This document shows, one piece after another, positions 20,807 to 30,557 of a DNA stretch of 64,000 nt; positions within the stretch are counted from its first letter, which is position 1; every line of letters starts with the position of its first letter. The DNA lies in contig JANPZW010000013.1 in the NCBI GenBank assembly GCA_024707385.1, positions 248,001 to 312,000 on the forward strand, written 5' to 3'. A program made the translations under genes and the position numbers. Below the pieces are notes generated by a model. The model was not told where the DNA came from and searched no databases. It saw only the letters and a program-made list of their open reading frames with translations. This DNA is from Cellvibrionaceae bacterium (GTDB lineage: Bacteria; Pseudomonadota; Gammaproteobacteria; Pseudomonadales; Cellvibrionaceae).

Positions 20807-22000
20807 TTACTCGATGATTTTGGCAACGACGCCAGCACCAACGGTACGACCGCCTTCACGAATCGCAAAGCGCAGACCTTCGTCCATCGCAATCGGCGCA
20901 ATCAACGTAACCGTCATCTGAATGTTGTCACCCGGCATAACCATCTCTACGCCTTCCGGCAGTTCACAAGCACCGGTTACGTCAGTGGTGCGGAAGTAGA
21001 ACTGCGGACGGTAGCCTTTGAAGAAAGGAGTATGACGACCACCTTCTTCTTTAGACAACACGTAAACTTCTGATTGGAACTTAGTGTGCGGCTTGATGGC
21101 GCCTGGCTTGCTTAATACCTGACCACGCTGAACTTCGTCACGCTTGGTACCACGCAGCAGAACACCTACGTTCTCACCTGCTCGACCTTCGTCCAACAGC
21201 TTGCGGAACATTTCAACACCGGTGCAAGTGGTTTTGACCGTCGGGGTGATACCCACGATTTCGATCTCTTCACCAACCTTGACGATGCCGCGCTCTACAC
21301 GACCAGTCACTACAGTACCGCGACCGGAGATGGAGAATACGTCTTCGATCGGCATCAGGAACGGCTGATCAATTGCGCGCTCTGGCTCAGGAATGTAAGC
21401 ATCCAGTGTTTCCACCAGCTTGCGTACAGCAGAAGTACCCATGCCGTTGTCATCTTTGCCATTCAACGCCATCAGCGCAGAACCGATGATGATCGGAGTG
21501 TCGTCACCAGGGAAGTCGTAGTTGGACAGCAGCTCGCGCACTTCCATCTCAACCAGCTCCAGCAGCTCGGCGTCGTCAACCATGTCGGCTTTGTTCAGGA
21601 AAACTACGATGTAAGGTACACCAACCTGACGTGACAGCAGGATGTGTTCGCGGGTTTGCGGCATAGGGCCGTCCGCAGCAGAACACACCAGGATCGCGCC
21701 ATCCATCTGGGCAGCACCGGTAATCATGTTCTTCACATAGTCAGCGTGCCCAGGGCAGTCAACGTGTGCGTAGTGACGGGTTGGGCTGTGGTATTCCACG
21801 TGTGCGGTGGAAATTGTAATACCGCGCGCTTTTTCTTCCGGCGCCGCGTCAATACCATCGAAAGCTACCGCTGTGCCACCCCAGGTGTCCGCACATACGC
21901 GGGTCAGCGCCGCTGTCAAAGTCGTTTTGCCGTGGTCAACGTGACCAATGGTGCCCACGTTCACGTGGGGTTTCGTACGTTCAAATTTTTCCTTTGCCAT
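20807..22000 (-). CDS. tuf: elongation factor Tu, copy 2 (397 aa, intact)
   Basis: [35 protein letters not shown]. Confidence 0.98.
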   Translation of the reverse strand: MAKEKFERTKPHVNVGTIGHVDHGKTTLTAALTRVCADTWGGTAVAFDGIDAAPEEKARGITISTAHVEYHSPTRHYAHVDCPGHADYVKNMITGAAQMDGAILVCSAADGPMPQTREHILLSRQVGVPYIVVFLNKADMVDDAELLELVEMEVRELLSNYDFPGDDTPIIIGSALMALNGKDDNGMGTSAVRKLVETLDAYIPEPERAIDQPFLMPIEDVFSISGRGTVVTGRVERGIVKVGEEIEIVGITPTVKTTCTGVEMFRKLLDEGRAGENVGVLLRGTKRDEVQRGQVLSKPGAIKPHTKFQSEVYVLSKEEGGRHTPFFKGYRPQFYFRTTDVTGACELPEGVEMVMPGDNIQMTVTLIAPIAMDEGLRFAIREGGRTVGAGVVAKIIE

Positions 22001-22092
22001 TGCTAGCGCCTCTTACTTAGACTCAACAACATTTAGTTGGCGACACCGGTGAAGCACCAGCGTCTACTGTAAACTCGGGAAACCCCGGAATA

Positions 22093-22168
<76 letters not shown>

Positions 22169-22216
22169 TTGTCCATTACTCGTTAACCCGCCAAGCGGCG
22201 CGGTTATCAAAATGGC

Positions 22217-22290
<74 letters not shown>

Positions 22291-22358
22291 CTTTTCCAAA
22301 AGCAGCCCTGGCAGGTCCGTTATCTGGAAGCTTTTGCCTCGACCTATCCAGGCATATA

Positions 22359-22441
22359 TGGTGCAGGGGGTGGATTCGAACCACCGAAGCTCGCGCGTCA
22401 GATTTACAGTCTGATCCCTTTGGCCACTCGGGAACCCCTGC
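22359..22441 (-). tRNA. tRNA-Tyr (GTA)
   Basis: class II tRNA with long variable arm, anticodon GTA. Confidence 0.94.
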
Positions 22442-22472
22442 GAGTTCTTATCTTTTTGCTTGTTATTTGAGC

Positions 22473-22548
22473 TGGAGCTGGCGAGAGGAATCGAACCCCC
22501 GACCGGCTGATTACAAGTCAGCTGCTCTACCTACTGAGCTACGCCAGC
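22473..22548 (-). tRNA. tRNA-Thr (TGT)
   Basis: 76 nt cloverleaf, anticodon loop ctTGTaa. Confidence 0.95.
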
Positions 22549-22620
22549 AATTACTTCAAGCATTCCAAATCAATCGCCGATCACCCAGCGGGCGGAGCCA
22601 TCGTTTGTGGAGGCGGGATT

Positions 22621-23316
22621 CTAGTGAAAGTTTTTGGCGGAAGCAACATCTGAGCACAAATTTTGTCTGCGCTGGAGCGAAATGTTTTCCTGCATCAAAG
22701 AGCGCCATACCGAATCGGCCAACTTATGCTCTTCCGCTTCACCCAGCATCACCCACAACTCCCTGTAAGAGCGCTCAATATTGTGCAGTTTTGGCGACAA
22801 ACCCTGGCGAGATAATTCAGCAAGCCTGGCCTCCGCGAGATCCCGGCGAGTAAATACGCCCAGGGAAATGCCGTTTTCCAGCTCGCCCTTCGGAATGATG
22901 TAACTATCGACGCCTCGGGCCTGCAACTCTGCCAACCTGCGACGCGCCTCATTCCGATTAACCAGAGGCCGTAGATACACCCAATATCCCTCTCCAGCCG
23001 AAAGCTCCACCGCATGCTCGAACGCACGCACATCGAGCGCCGCCAAACGCAAGACAAACTGCTGCATCTCCTCAACCGAAGCGAATGCGCCAACCATCAG
23101 ACACACCGAAGGCGCTTGATCAACAACAGGCGCTGCGCGCCGCTGCATTTGCACATGGCTCACCTCATTGAGCAGCTGCAAGCTTTGCATATTAGAAGAC
23201 GCCACAACGGGTGGATGGTGCGCTTTTTCTGTATGGGGACTCGGGGCAGGAGACAGCATACGCCAGAGCGGAAAAGCCATGTTTGCCATGATCAGCAGAA
23301 GAAATATCCAGCGCAT
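22621..23316 (-). CDS. SPOR-like domain protein, membrane anchored
   Basis: N-terminal TM; repeats VCLMVGAFASVEEMQQF and NGISLGVFTRRDLAEARLAEL; downstream of coaX. Confidence 0.7.
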   Translation of the reverse strand: MRWIFLLLIMANMAFPLWRMLSPAPSPHTEKAHHPPVVASSNMQSLQLLNEVSHVQMQRRAAPVVDQAPSVCLMVGAFASVEEMQQFVLRLAALDVRAFEHAVELSAGEGYWVYLRPLVNRNEARRRLAELQARGVDSYIIPKGELENGISLGVFTRRDLAEARLAELSRQGLSPKLHNIERSYRELWVMLGEAEEHKLADSVWRSLMQENISLQRRQNLCSDVASAKNFH

Positions 23317-24159
23317 TTAAAACAAAATACCAATGAAAGCAGTGGTTATCGTTATTGTTTTGGTCACCCCCGCGAAGCGCTGACCACCGGGAATATCATG
23401 GCAAAGCGATCGGAAGGCGCCTTCGAGCACCAACGCCCGGACAAACTCAGCATCATCAGACGAAGAAAAAACACCAAATCGCTCACCGGATAATTGCTTG
23501 AGAGACATCAGCAACTCGGCATCACCGCCGGTGAAAATCCATTTTGGCGACTTTAGCTGCGCAGAAGCAGTTAGGGCGAGTTCGCGAAGAAAGCCGCGAA
23601 ACAGCAGCGACGCACCGGCTTCAATACACTCCAGTGTAGTCGTGCCAGGGTGATCCCGCTGCAAATCAGAAGGTCCAGCAACAATCGAATTCAAAGCATG
23701 CGCAGCGGTGCCAAGGGAGCACAGCGACGTCTGCCACCCCGGCGCAATAAATCCACCCAAATGACGGCCGTCGGCGCACAGAAAATCTGCTACCAATGCA
23801 GTTCCGGCATGAATCACCACACAATCTCTGGCCGCAAACCTGGCTTTAGCGGCGAGCAGCGCGAGCCAGCGATCAACACCGAATTTGGCGACATCCGCGT
23901 AAGCGAGATCCACACCGGCAAAAGGATTTTTTACAGTGGCGATTTCCACAATGACATCGTCCAATGCTGCCACTAGAGCGGTAAATGCAAGCGTCCTCTC
24001 GGACCCAACCACAGAACTGATTCGAAAGCGGGTTCGACCCGACAAACGCCGCCAGGATTCCGGCAAACCATCCGCCGCATCGAGCACAGCAAAAGAATTT
24101 GGCACATCCGCAAATTGCCACTTAATTCGCGTGTTGCCTATATCGACATCAATAATCAC
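23317..24159 (-). CDS. coaX: type III pantothenate kinase
   Basis: MIIDVDIGNTRIKWQ; DRWLALLAAKARF; VIHAGTALVADFLCADGRHLGGFIAPG. Confidence 0.93.
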   Translation of the reverse strand: MIIDVDIGNTRIKWQFADVPNSFAVLDAADGLPESWRRLSGRTRFRISSVVGSERTLAFTALVAALDDVIVEIATVKNPFAGVDLAYADVAKFGVDRWLALLAAKARFAARDCVVIHAGTALVADFLCADGRHLGGFIAPGWQTSLCSLGTAAHALNSIVAGPSDLQRDHPGTTTLECIEAGASLLFRGFLRELALTASAQLKSPKWIFTGGDAELLMSLKQLSGERFGVFSSSDDAEFVRALVLEGAFRSLCHDIPGGQRFAGVTKTITITTAFIGILF

Positions 24160-25124
24160 ACGCCGCCTCGCAGTGAAATTTCGCCGCCGGAAAAGATTCT
24201 TTCTCCATCCTCAGTGAGCACGCGTAAAGCCCCCTGGTGGTCAACGCCCAGCAAAATTCCTTCACAACTTCCCGCGGGCAAAATCAACGTAATAGGCCTG
24301 CGCATAAAGGCGCAGCGCGTTTCCCATCGCTCTCGATAAGCGGCAAATCCCATCTGCGAAAAATCCTGCAATGCAGGCAGAAGCGCTGACAATATGGCGC
24401 CACTCAAATTATTGCGGCTACCTGAAAATCCCAATTGGTGGAGGTCAGCCCAGGGCTGATTTATGCGTTCATCACCCTCAGCCAATACGGCTGACATATG
24501 CACATTCATGCCAATCCCGATGACCACCACACACTCACCCGTGAGATCACCCCCAACCTCGATCAGAATGCCGCCCAATTTTTTGCCGGCGCAAAGCAGA
24601 TCATTCGGCCATTTAAGCTCTACTCCCGCAATCCCCAGCTGGTCCAAAACCTCAGCCAGCACAACTCCGACAGCGAGACTCAAGCCTTCGAGGCCCGCCA
24701 CCCCTTGATGAAAATGCCACCGCACCGTCAGATAAAGGTTGCGCCCGTACGGACTGAACCACTGCCGCCCTCTTCGCCCCCTGCCCGCAGTTTGGCGCTC
24801 CGCCATGCATACATCTCCATGGCCGCCGCTTTGCAGCAGCAGAGTATTTGTGGATTGCACTTCCGCTAGACACAGGAAATTTCCCACCAGCTCACTCGCT
24901 GGCATGGAGAGAGAGGACAAAATCCGCTCGCGATCCAGAAGATCCAACCCGCCGACAAGGCGGTAGCCTCGCGTCCGGCTTGTCTCTATCGCAATATCCA
25001 AGGCGGCCAGGCACTGCAGACGCTTCCATACCGCGGCCCGCGTTATGTCAAGTGCTTGGCCGAGATCCTCACCAGAGTGAAATTCGCCATCAGCCAAAAT
25101 GTGCAGCAGTTGCGTTATATCCAG
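24156..25124 (-). CDS. birA: biotin operon repressor / biotin-[acetyl-CoA-carboxylase] ligase; start codon uncertain (TTG at 25097 or a non-canonical CTG upstream near 25124)
   Basis: LADGEFHSGEDLGQALDITRAAVWKRL; TAGRGRRGRQWFSPYGRNLYLTV; LKWPNDLL. Confidence 0.93.
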   Translation of the reverse strand: MDITQLLHILADGEFHSGEDLGQALDITRAAVWKRLQCLAALDIAIETSRTRGYRLVGGLDLLDRERILSSLSMPASELVGNFLCLAEVQSTNTLLLQSGGHGDVCMAERQTAGRGRRGRQWFSPYGRNLYLTVRWHFHQGVAGLEGLSLAVGVVLAEVLDQLGIAGVELKWPNDLLCAGKKLGGILIEVGGDLTGECVVVIGIGMNVHMSAVLAEGDERINQPWADLHQLGFSGSRNNLSGAILSALLPALQDFSQMGFAAYRERWETRCAFMRRPITLILPAGSCEGILLGVDHQGALRVLTEDGERIFSGGEISLRGGV

Positions 25125-25133
25125 AAAAATTTC

Positions 25134-26279
25134 CTAGTGCTGAGAAATACCGGAGCTCGACTGGGCAATGTGTTCCAGCTCTTCGAAATACACCTTCGAC
25201 AATCGGTCTCCCAGACGAGTGAGAAGTTCATAACTGATAGTACCGGCAGCGTCCGCCAAACCATCCAGAGACTGATGCTCGCCTATCACTTCTATGAAAT
25301 CGCCCTCGCCTGGAACATCATCGAGCGCCAAGTGAGTAGCGTCGAAGACACAGGAGTCCATCGAAATCCGCCCCACAAGCGGTAGGCGCTCACCGCGCCA
25401 CGCCGCCATACGAGGCGAGACACTTCGCAAAATACCATCGGCGTAACCGCCACTCACCACCAGCACCCGCAGATCTTGCGGTGCCACAAAATCCGCGCCA
25501 TAACCGATGCTCTCCCCCGCAGCGACATGACGCAACTGCATGACCGGCAAGTGCAGCGTGACAACAACGGAAAGAAGCCCCTGCAACGCAGGAGCGCAAC
25601 AACCCCCATAGAGCGCGATCCCCGGGCGAGCAAGATCGAAATGCCAATCCTCCCCCAAAAAAATGCCAGCTGAGTTAGCTAACGAAAAAATCGTGTGCGG
25701 GAAACGCTGGCGCACCACATCCGCAACTCGGCGAAACAAGGCCAGTTGCGAAGAATTCAATTGGTGATCCGGCTCATCCGCACAGGCCAGATGACTCATG
25801 ACCAATTCGATGCGAACATCCGCCGGCCAGTCTTCGTGAGCTTGAAAAAAATCGCCAAGCTCTTGCAGATTCAAACCAAGGCGATTCATGCCGGTATTGA
25901 TTTTCAGAGCGCAGCGACGCGGCCCGGCCGACGAAGCACTCAACCACCTGCGCAACATATCGGCGTTATAGATGACCGGCACAAGCCTCTCATCACAAAA
26001 GCGTTGCTCCGCACCAGGATATACACCTTGCAGGACGAAGATGTCTGCCGGTTCCGGCACCAGGCGCCGGACCTGCATAGCCTCATCAAGCGTAGCGACG
26101 AAAAAATGCCGGCAGCCTTCGCTGTAGAGCGTCTGCACGACTGGTGCAACGCCCAGACCATAAGCATTTGCTTTGACCACCGCCCCACAATACTGGCCGC
26201 GAAAGCGACTGCGCATGACACGCCAATTCCGCCGCAGCGCGGACAGGTTAATTTTTAATACCCCTGAATACTGATGCAT
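25134..26279 (-). CDS. alr: alanine racemase
   Basis: VVKANAYGLG PLP-Lys motif; LKINTGMNRLG; GRISMDSCVFDAT. Confidence 0.95.
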   Translation of the reverse strand: MHQYSGVLKINLSALRRNWRVMRSRFRGQYCGAVVKANAYGLGVAPVVQTLYSEGCRHFFVATLDEAMQVRRLVPEPADIFVLQGVYPGAEQRFCDERLVPVIYNADMLRRWLSASSAGPRRCALKINTGMNRLGLNLQELGDFFQAHEDWPADVRIELVMSHLACADEPDHQLNSSQLALFRRVADVVRQRFPHTIFSLANSAGIFLGEDWHFDLARPGIALYGGCCAPALQGLLSVVVTLHLPVMQLRHVAAGESIGYGADFVAPQDLRVLVVSGGYADGILRSVSPRMAAWRGERLPLVGRISMDSCVFDATHLALDDVPGEGDFIEVIGEHQSLDGLADAAGTISYELLTRLGDRLSKVYFEELEHIAQSSSGISQH

Positions 26280-26373
26280 AGATTACTCGCGACAGCGCTG
26301 ACAAGCCTGAGACAAAGGGCAAGTTTAACCGGCGAGAGAATCCAGGAAACAGAAAAAGCGAAGATACATTAGA

Positions 26374-26399
26374 AGAAAAGCCTTCGATGAAGGCTTTTA
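26374..26399 (-). terminator. terminator-like hairpin just outside the island (ancestral downstream end of the tRNA-Leu transcript)
   Basis: aaaagccttc-gatg-aaggctttt with T-rich minus-strand continuation. Confidence 0.6.
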
Positions 26400-26432
26400 C
26401 GCTACAACACTCGTAAGTGTTGCGGATTGAAA

Positions 26433-26455
26433 TGGTGCCAAGGCCGGACTCGAAC
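26433..26455. repeat. island-end direct repeat (partial copy of tRNA-Leu 3' end), att site
   Basis: tggtgccaaggccggactcgaac; matches 37761-37784 apart from one C. Confidence 0.9.
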
Positions 26456-26560
26456 AACCACCCCAAGCCCCTTAACTCTGGAGAAAACCGACACCAAACC
26501 TAACTTTGTGCCCCCAATTATGCCCCCAGGCGTTAACTGCTACTGCTCACAGGGCCAAGC

Positions 26561-27148
26561 TCAGGCCTCAATATCAGGAAGCAAATCAGGGGTGAATTTT
26601 ACTCCACGCAAGCCGTTCTTTTCCACAGCTGTCTTAAACAGGTCATTAGCGTACAAGCCTGTGCAGTTATCAAATCGGGTTTTGAAGACAGCCGATTTGG
26701 CGACATCACCTTGCCTGAAACCAATTTGTCTCACCCCTACAACCATACCAGAATGGATCAGACTCTCACTTTGAGCCGGATCAGCATCTACAACATTGCG
26801 ACAGTTGAAGATAAATACCCGGTCACCCACACAGTCCACCGGCAAGATTTCACCAAACTCGCCAATCAATGAACCCAGTACGCTCAACGCTTTAGCGGAT
26901 AAGACCAACGCAGCACCAGGCAACCACAAGGAGATGTCCGGTACCGGTAATGGTTCGCCGGCTTCCGCCTGAATGAATTCTGACTGGATATTTTCCCAGC
27001 CATCCTTAAGGCTGGTGTTGTGGTAACTAAAGCGCAGCAACTGTGCATCAGAATAGCCTTCTGGCATCAAGTCGATGAAGTCGTCCACCTGCAACGCAAG
27101 CCACTTAAATCCCGCCCCATCATTTTCAATCAAGTAGGGTTTAGACAT
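26561..27148 (-). CDS. Imm11/DUF1629-like immunity protein, partner of the AHH toxin
   Basis: MSKPYLIENDG...VGDRVFIFNCRNVVDADPAQS...LYANDLFKTAVEKNGLRGVKF; 8-nt overlap with the upstream toxin gene. Confidence 0.7.
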   Translation of the reverse strand: MSKPYLIENDGAGFKWLALQVDDFIDLMPEGYSDAQLLRFSYHNTSLKDGWENIQSEFIQAEAGEPLPVPDISLWLPGAALVLSAKALSVLGSLIGEFGEILPVDCVGDRVFIFNCRNVVDADPAQSESLIHSGMVVGVRQIGFRQGDVAKSAVFKTRFDNCTGLYANDLFKTAVEKNGLRGVKFTPDLLPDIEA

Positions 27149-27881
27149 TACCACTCCATCCTTCGTCTGGTGGCATAGTGACCTTTTCTGGCTGCCTCCC
27201 AGTTTCAAGCAACAGCCGGAGCCGCCGCAGGCTAGTCCTCATGGTCATCTCATCCATTGCCATTTGTGTATTGCTAAACACCCATTTTTCATAGTTATGG
27301 GTATGAACCTCGGAGTGAGACTTAGCCGCAGGCATACTCCAGTGGCCTTTATCCTTACGTCTGCGAACCATCCAGGCTCCATTAGCAGGGTCGTTAATCC
27401 GAATATCACACATATGCAAGTTAATCCGTGCCTGCGCAGCAAAAGCAGTCCTACCTCTTCCGGGAATAACGTGATGAGCGGTGTGATTGGGGCTTGGCTG
27501 TGGCCGCCCATCTGCCCGCATGTATTTTGCCAGGACATAAGCCGGGTGATGCCTTTCATTATGCATGGCGTCGCGATTAGCTCTTCGACTTTCCCGGCTT
27601 GCTGCGTTTTTGCTTCTATGTTGCTCCCTATAAACTTCGAGCTGAGCTTGCACTTCAATTGCAACCATAGCCAACCGCCGCTCGTGCTGTAGGTGGCTTA
27701 AAGCAGCCGCCAGCTCTGCTTCCCGTTGCGCACGCTGCTCTGGCGTCTCTGTAGCTTTGTTGATTTTCCGTTTTTTTCGATGATAGCTCTTGGCGTGCCG
27801 TTCGAAGTTTACAACTGCAGCTTCAAGCGGAGACAGTTCGTGATAATGCGGGGTTACCCTGATTCCATTTACAAATTCCAT
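27141..27881 (-). CDS. AHH-domain (HNH/ENDO VII superfamily) nuclease, polymorphic-toxin-like
   Basis: HTAHHVIPGRGRTAFAAQARINLHMCDIRINDPANGAWM...SHSEVHTHNYEKWV. Confidence 0.82.
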   Translation of the reverse strand: MEFVNGIRVTPHYHELSPLEAAVVNFERHAKSYHRKKRKINKATETPEQRAQREAELAAALSHLQHERRLAMVAIEVQAQLEVYREQHRSKNAASRESRRANRDAMHNERHHPAYVLAKYMRADGRPQPSPNHTAHHVIPGRGRTAFAAQARINLHMCDIRINDPANGAWMVRRRKDKGHWSMPAAKSHSEVHTHNYEKWVFSNTQMAMDEMTMRTSLRRLRLLLETGRQPEKVTMPPDEGWSGNV

Positions 27882-27954
27882 ATGGTCTCCTTTGAGTTAA
27901 CCTGCAATTTATACCATATGCGCTAGGACCAACCCCACCCTCTCCGACACAATT

Positions 27955-27978
27955 CTCCATTGTGATATTGCAATGGAG
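27955..27978. promoter_or_regulatory. perfect 8-bp-arm inverted repeat upstream of the toxin-immunity operon
   Basis: CTCCATTG-TGATATTG-CAATGGAG. Confidence 0.45.
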
Positions 27979-28043
27979 CTTTGAGCACCGCTTTAAAGAG
28001 TCGAAAGCGAGGTGGAGCCAGTTTCATAACCAATTTGCCCGCC

Positions 28044-28280
28044 TCACTCCTTATCTCGAACCCTATCAATCAACACATGAGGGTCAGCGTTAATCCTCTG
28101 GCAAACCTCCATCATTTCAATAAGATCCAATCTACGATCCCCATTCTCATATTTGGAAACGTAGGACTGTGGCTTTCCCAGTTTTTCAGAAAGCTGTGCC
28201 TGGGTCACACCGGCAGCTTCTCTGGCCTCTCTCAGCAAGACAAGCAGATACCGGTATCTCTCAGAGTGGATGGTCTTCAA
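28044..28280 (-). CDS. XRE-family HTH regulator
   Basis: LREAREAAGVTQAQLSEKLGKPQSYVSKYENGDRRLDLIEMMEVC. Confidence 0.92.
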   Translation of the reverse strand: MKTIHSERYRYLLVLLREAREAAGVTQAQLSEKLGKPQSYVSKYENGDRRLDLIEMMEVCQRINADPHVLIDRVRDKE

Positions 28281-28287
28281 GATGTCG

Positions 28288-28307
28288 TCCAGTCAATTGG
28301 CTGGACA
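28288..28307. promoter_or_regulatory. near-perfect palindrome immediately upstream of the XRE start, candidate operator
   Basis: GTCCAGtCAATTGgCTGGAC in the divergent intergenic region. Confidence 0.55.
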
Positions 28308-28370
28308 TCTAAATAAACCCATATTAGGATTATCCCAAAATAGGATATTTCAGGATTGACGAGCCTGTTT

Positions 28371-29286
28371 ATGAGCGATACCGAACTAATGCTAATGGTA
28401 GAGTCACGGAAGAAATCGCGGCTCGTGGCGATTCTCCTCAACATCTTCCTGCCCGGCGCTGGGTATATGTATTGCGGGAGATGGATACTGGGTGTCGTAG
28501 CCTTCTTCTTTGTGATCCTGTTGGTTGTGGTTAGCCTTGGCTTTGCCGCTATTGGTTTGTATGTCGTACTGATCATAGACGCCGCATTGTGCGTCGGCAG
28601 ATACAATCGCAGGATGACGGAGGATCTCATTAAATCAAGGGTTCGGGCCCATCGCGGAACCGACGTCGCAGAGGCAGGCCATCCATTAGGTATCGAGAGC
28701 AAGCCTGTCAGCAGGATTAATACAGCTATACTTTACGTTTTCGGGGCTCTAGCGCTCGTGTTTTTATATGCGGCGGCAAGCTTGTTTGTCGAGAAGTCAG
28801 GCACTTCTTTTAGTGCGCTTGAGTTGCAAAAGTACATTTGCCTCGGACGGAGCCGAGGCGAATCAGGACAAACAAAAACAAGAGTGGATACAAGAAGCGC
28901 AGGCTGCTGGCAAAGAGATTTTTGATGGCTACCACGCTGTATGCAATGGTCGGGTTATTGTACGCGCAGGCAGCAACCGCTACTACGAGTTCAGCGGGAG
29001 CAGGGCCGAGGTGTTGGTGCTTGGCCTGTACGATATCGAGGAGTCGGATAGGCTGAACGGAAAGCTTTGGAGCGGAAAGCTGTATGTCAGTATCGGAGAG
29101 TCCGCCAGAATGATTGATCTCGCCGCTGGAGGGAGAAAAGTCTCCGAGTGGACATATGGCAGAGAGCCTGAGTTCGACCTTATATTCGACGGCGGAAAAT
29201 GGAAGCTCAACGGTGAAATATTTTCCTACACTACCTACAATTTCGCTTTAAAGCCCAATGTTTCATGCTCTGCCGCCGGAATGTGA
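28371..29286 (+). CDS. TM2-like membrane protein with C-terminal domain of unknown function; frameshift near 28830-28850
   Basis: MSDTELMLMVESRKKSRLVAILLNIFLPGAGYMYCGRWILGVVAFFFVILLVVV; two overlapping ORFs join at the same point. Confidence 0.65.
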
Positions 29287-29431
29287 GCTTATTGCCAATG
29301 CGCAATCTCCGTTTAGCGGATTGGCACCAGACCTTCACATCAAAGGGTCGCCCTTGGCCGATAGGGTTCCAAGCGGAGAGTGAGTTCGTCCCTTGGTCAG
29401 AGTCGCTCATAGTACTTCCCTTTCTGACAGC

Positions 29432-30557
29432 CTATCCTTGGGCTTTTTCGTTTCTCGCCATTTCGCTTTTCACACGCTCCACAAGTAAGCCTGTGAGTTC
29501 TCCAAAGTGCTCATCCAGAAAGTCTTTTTTCGGCACTCTACGCAAGCCCTTAATGATTTCTCCCTGCCTGCCGCAATCCACATCCCCATAGCTGAGAAAG
29601 GTCGTAAGCACTTGCTCGTGGCCCAGGTTTTGGCTCCAAGCTTTAAAGTCTTCCGGTGTTTTACACAGCTGCTGGCCGTACCTGACCAACATGTGACGAA
29701 AGCTATGAGGGTTAAAGTACGGTAAGCCTGCCGCCTCGAAAGCGCTTTTGAATATTTTCCGAATGGGGGTGGCATTACTCCAATGCTTACGGTCCAATCC
29801 TGCAACCTCGAACTGGTGTGACTCACCACACCGAATCAATGTGGCAGGAAACAGCGGATCATCATTATTCCAACACTTGCGGTTTCTCAGGAACTCCACC
29901 CATTCACTGAAAATTTGTATAAAGCTTTCCCCCACTGGGAAAAAATAGGTGGTAATGGTTTTGCTGAATTTCGTTTTTACCTCGCGGGCATCCTGATAAA
30001 CACTGCCAGCAAATAAGTCCACATGTTTTAGCTTGAGGGATGCGACGGCGCTATCTCGTGCCCCTGTAAGCACTACGAAAGCCATCAACGCCCTGTTGCG
30101 CATCGCTACTCTCTCCCTCGGTAGGCATAGTTTCTAGCACATGGCGCACCTGCTCCAAGGTGGGGGAGCGCTGCACCCGTTTGGCAGTCGCTATGCGCAT
30201 ATCTTTCTCAGACAGATTGAAATAGTCGGCATCTGAATACTGGAAACGCGACTTGTAGCCGGGCTGGCCGGCGAGCCATTGGAAAAAGCGTTTCAAGTTG
30301 GACAGTGTTGCATTTAGCGTTGATTTGCTTATCGGCTTACCCGATTTTTCAACCCGCTGTTCTGCCAGATGGCTTTTTAAGGCCATCGCTTGTTGAGGGC
30401 GGAATGCCTTGAAATCTTTGAATTTCGTGTATTCTTCAAAGCGCGCAAGCGACTTGGCCACACCGTCCAAGGTAGGCTCACTTTGGCGCTTTGCTTCCTT
30501 GAGGTAAGCCAGATAGCGTCGCTTTACTCGTTCATTTTCTGCATTGTGCGTTTTCAT
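29432..30557 (-). CDS. tyrosine recombinase/integrase (second integrase), frameshift near 30051-30103
   Basis: N-terminal SAM-like part 30051-30557; catalytic part LTGARDSAVASLKLKHVD...HSFRHMLVRYG...LGHEQVLTTFLSYG. Confidence 0.88.

Noticed and set aside
26248-26466. 72-aa minus ORF at the island left border
   Set aside because: Spans the att repeat and the alr promoter region; no homology recognised.
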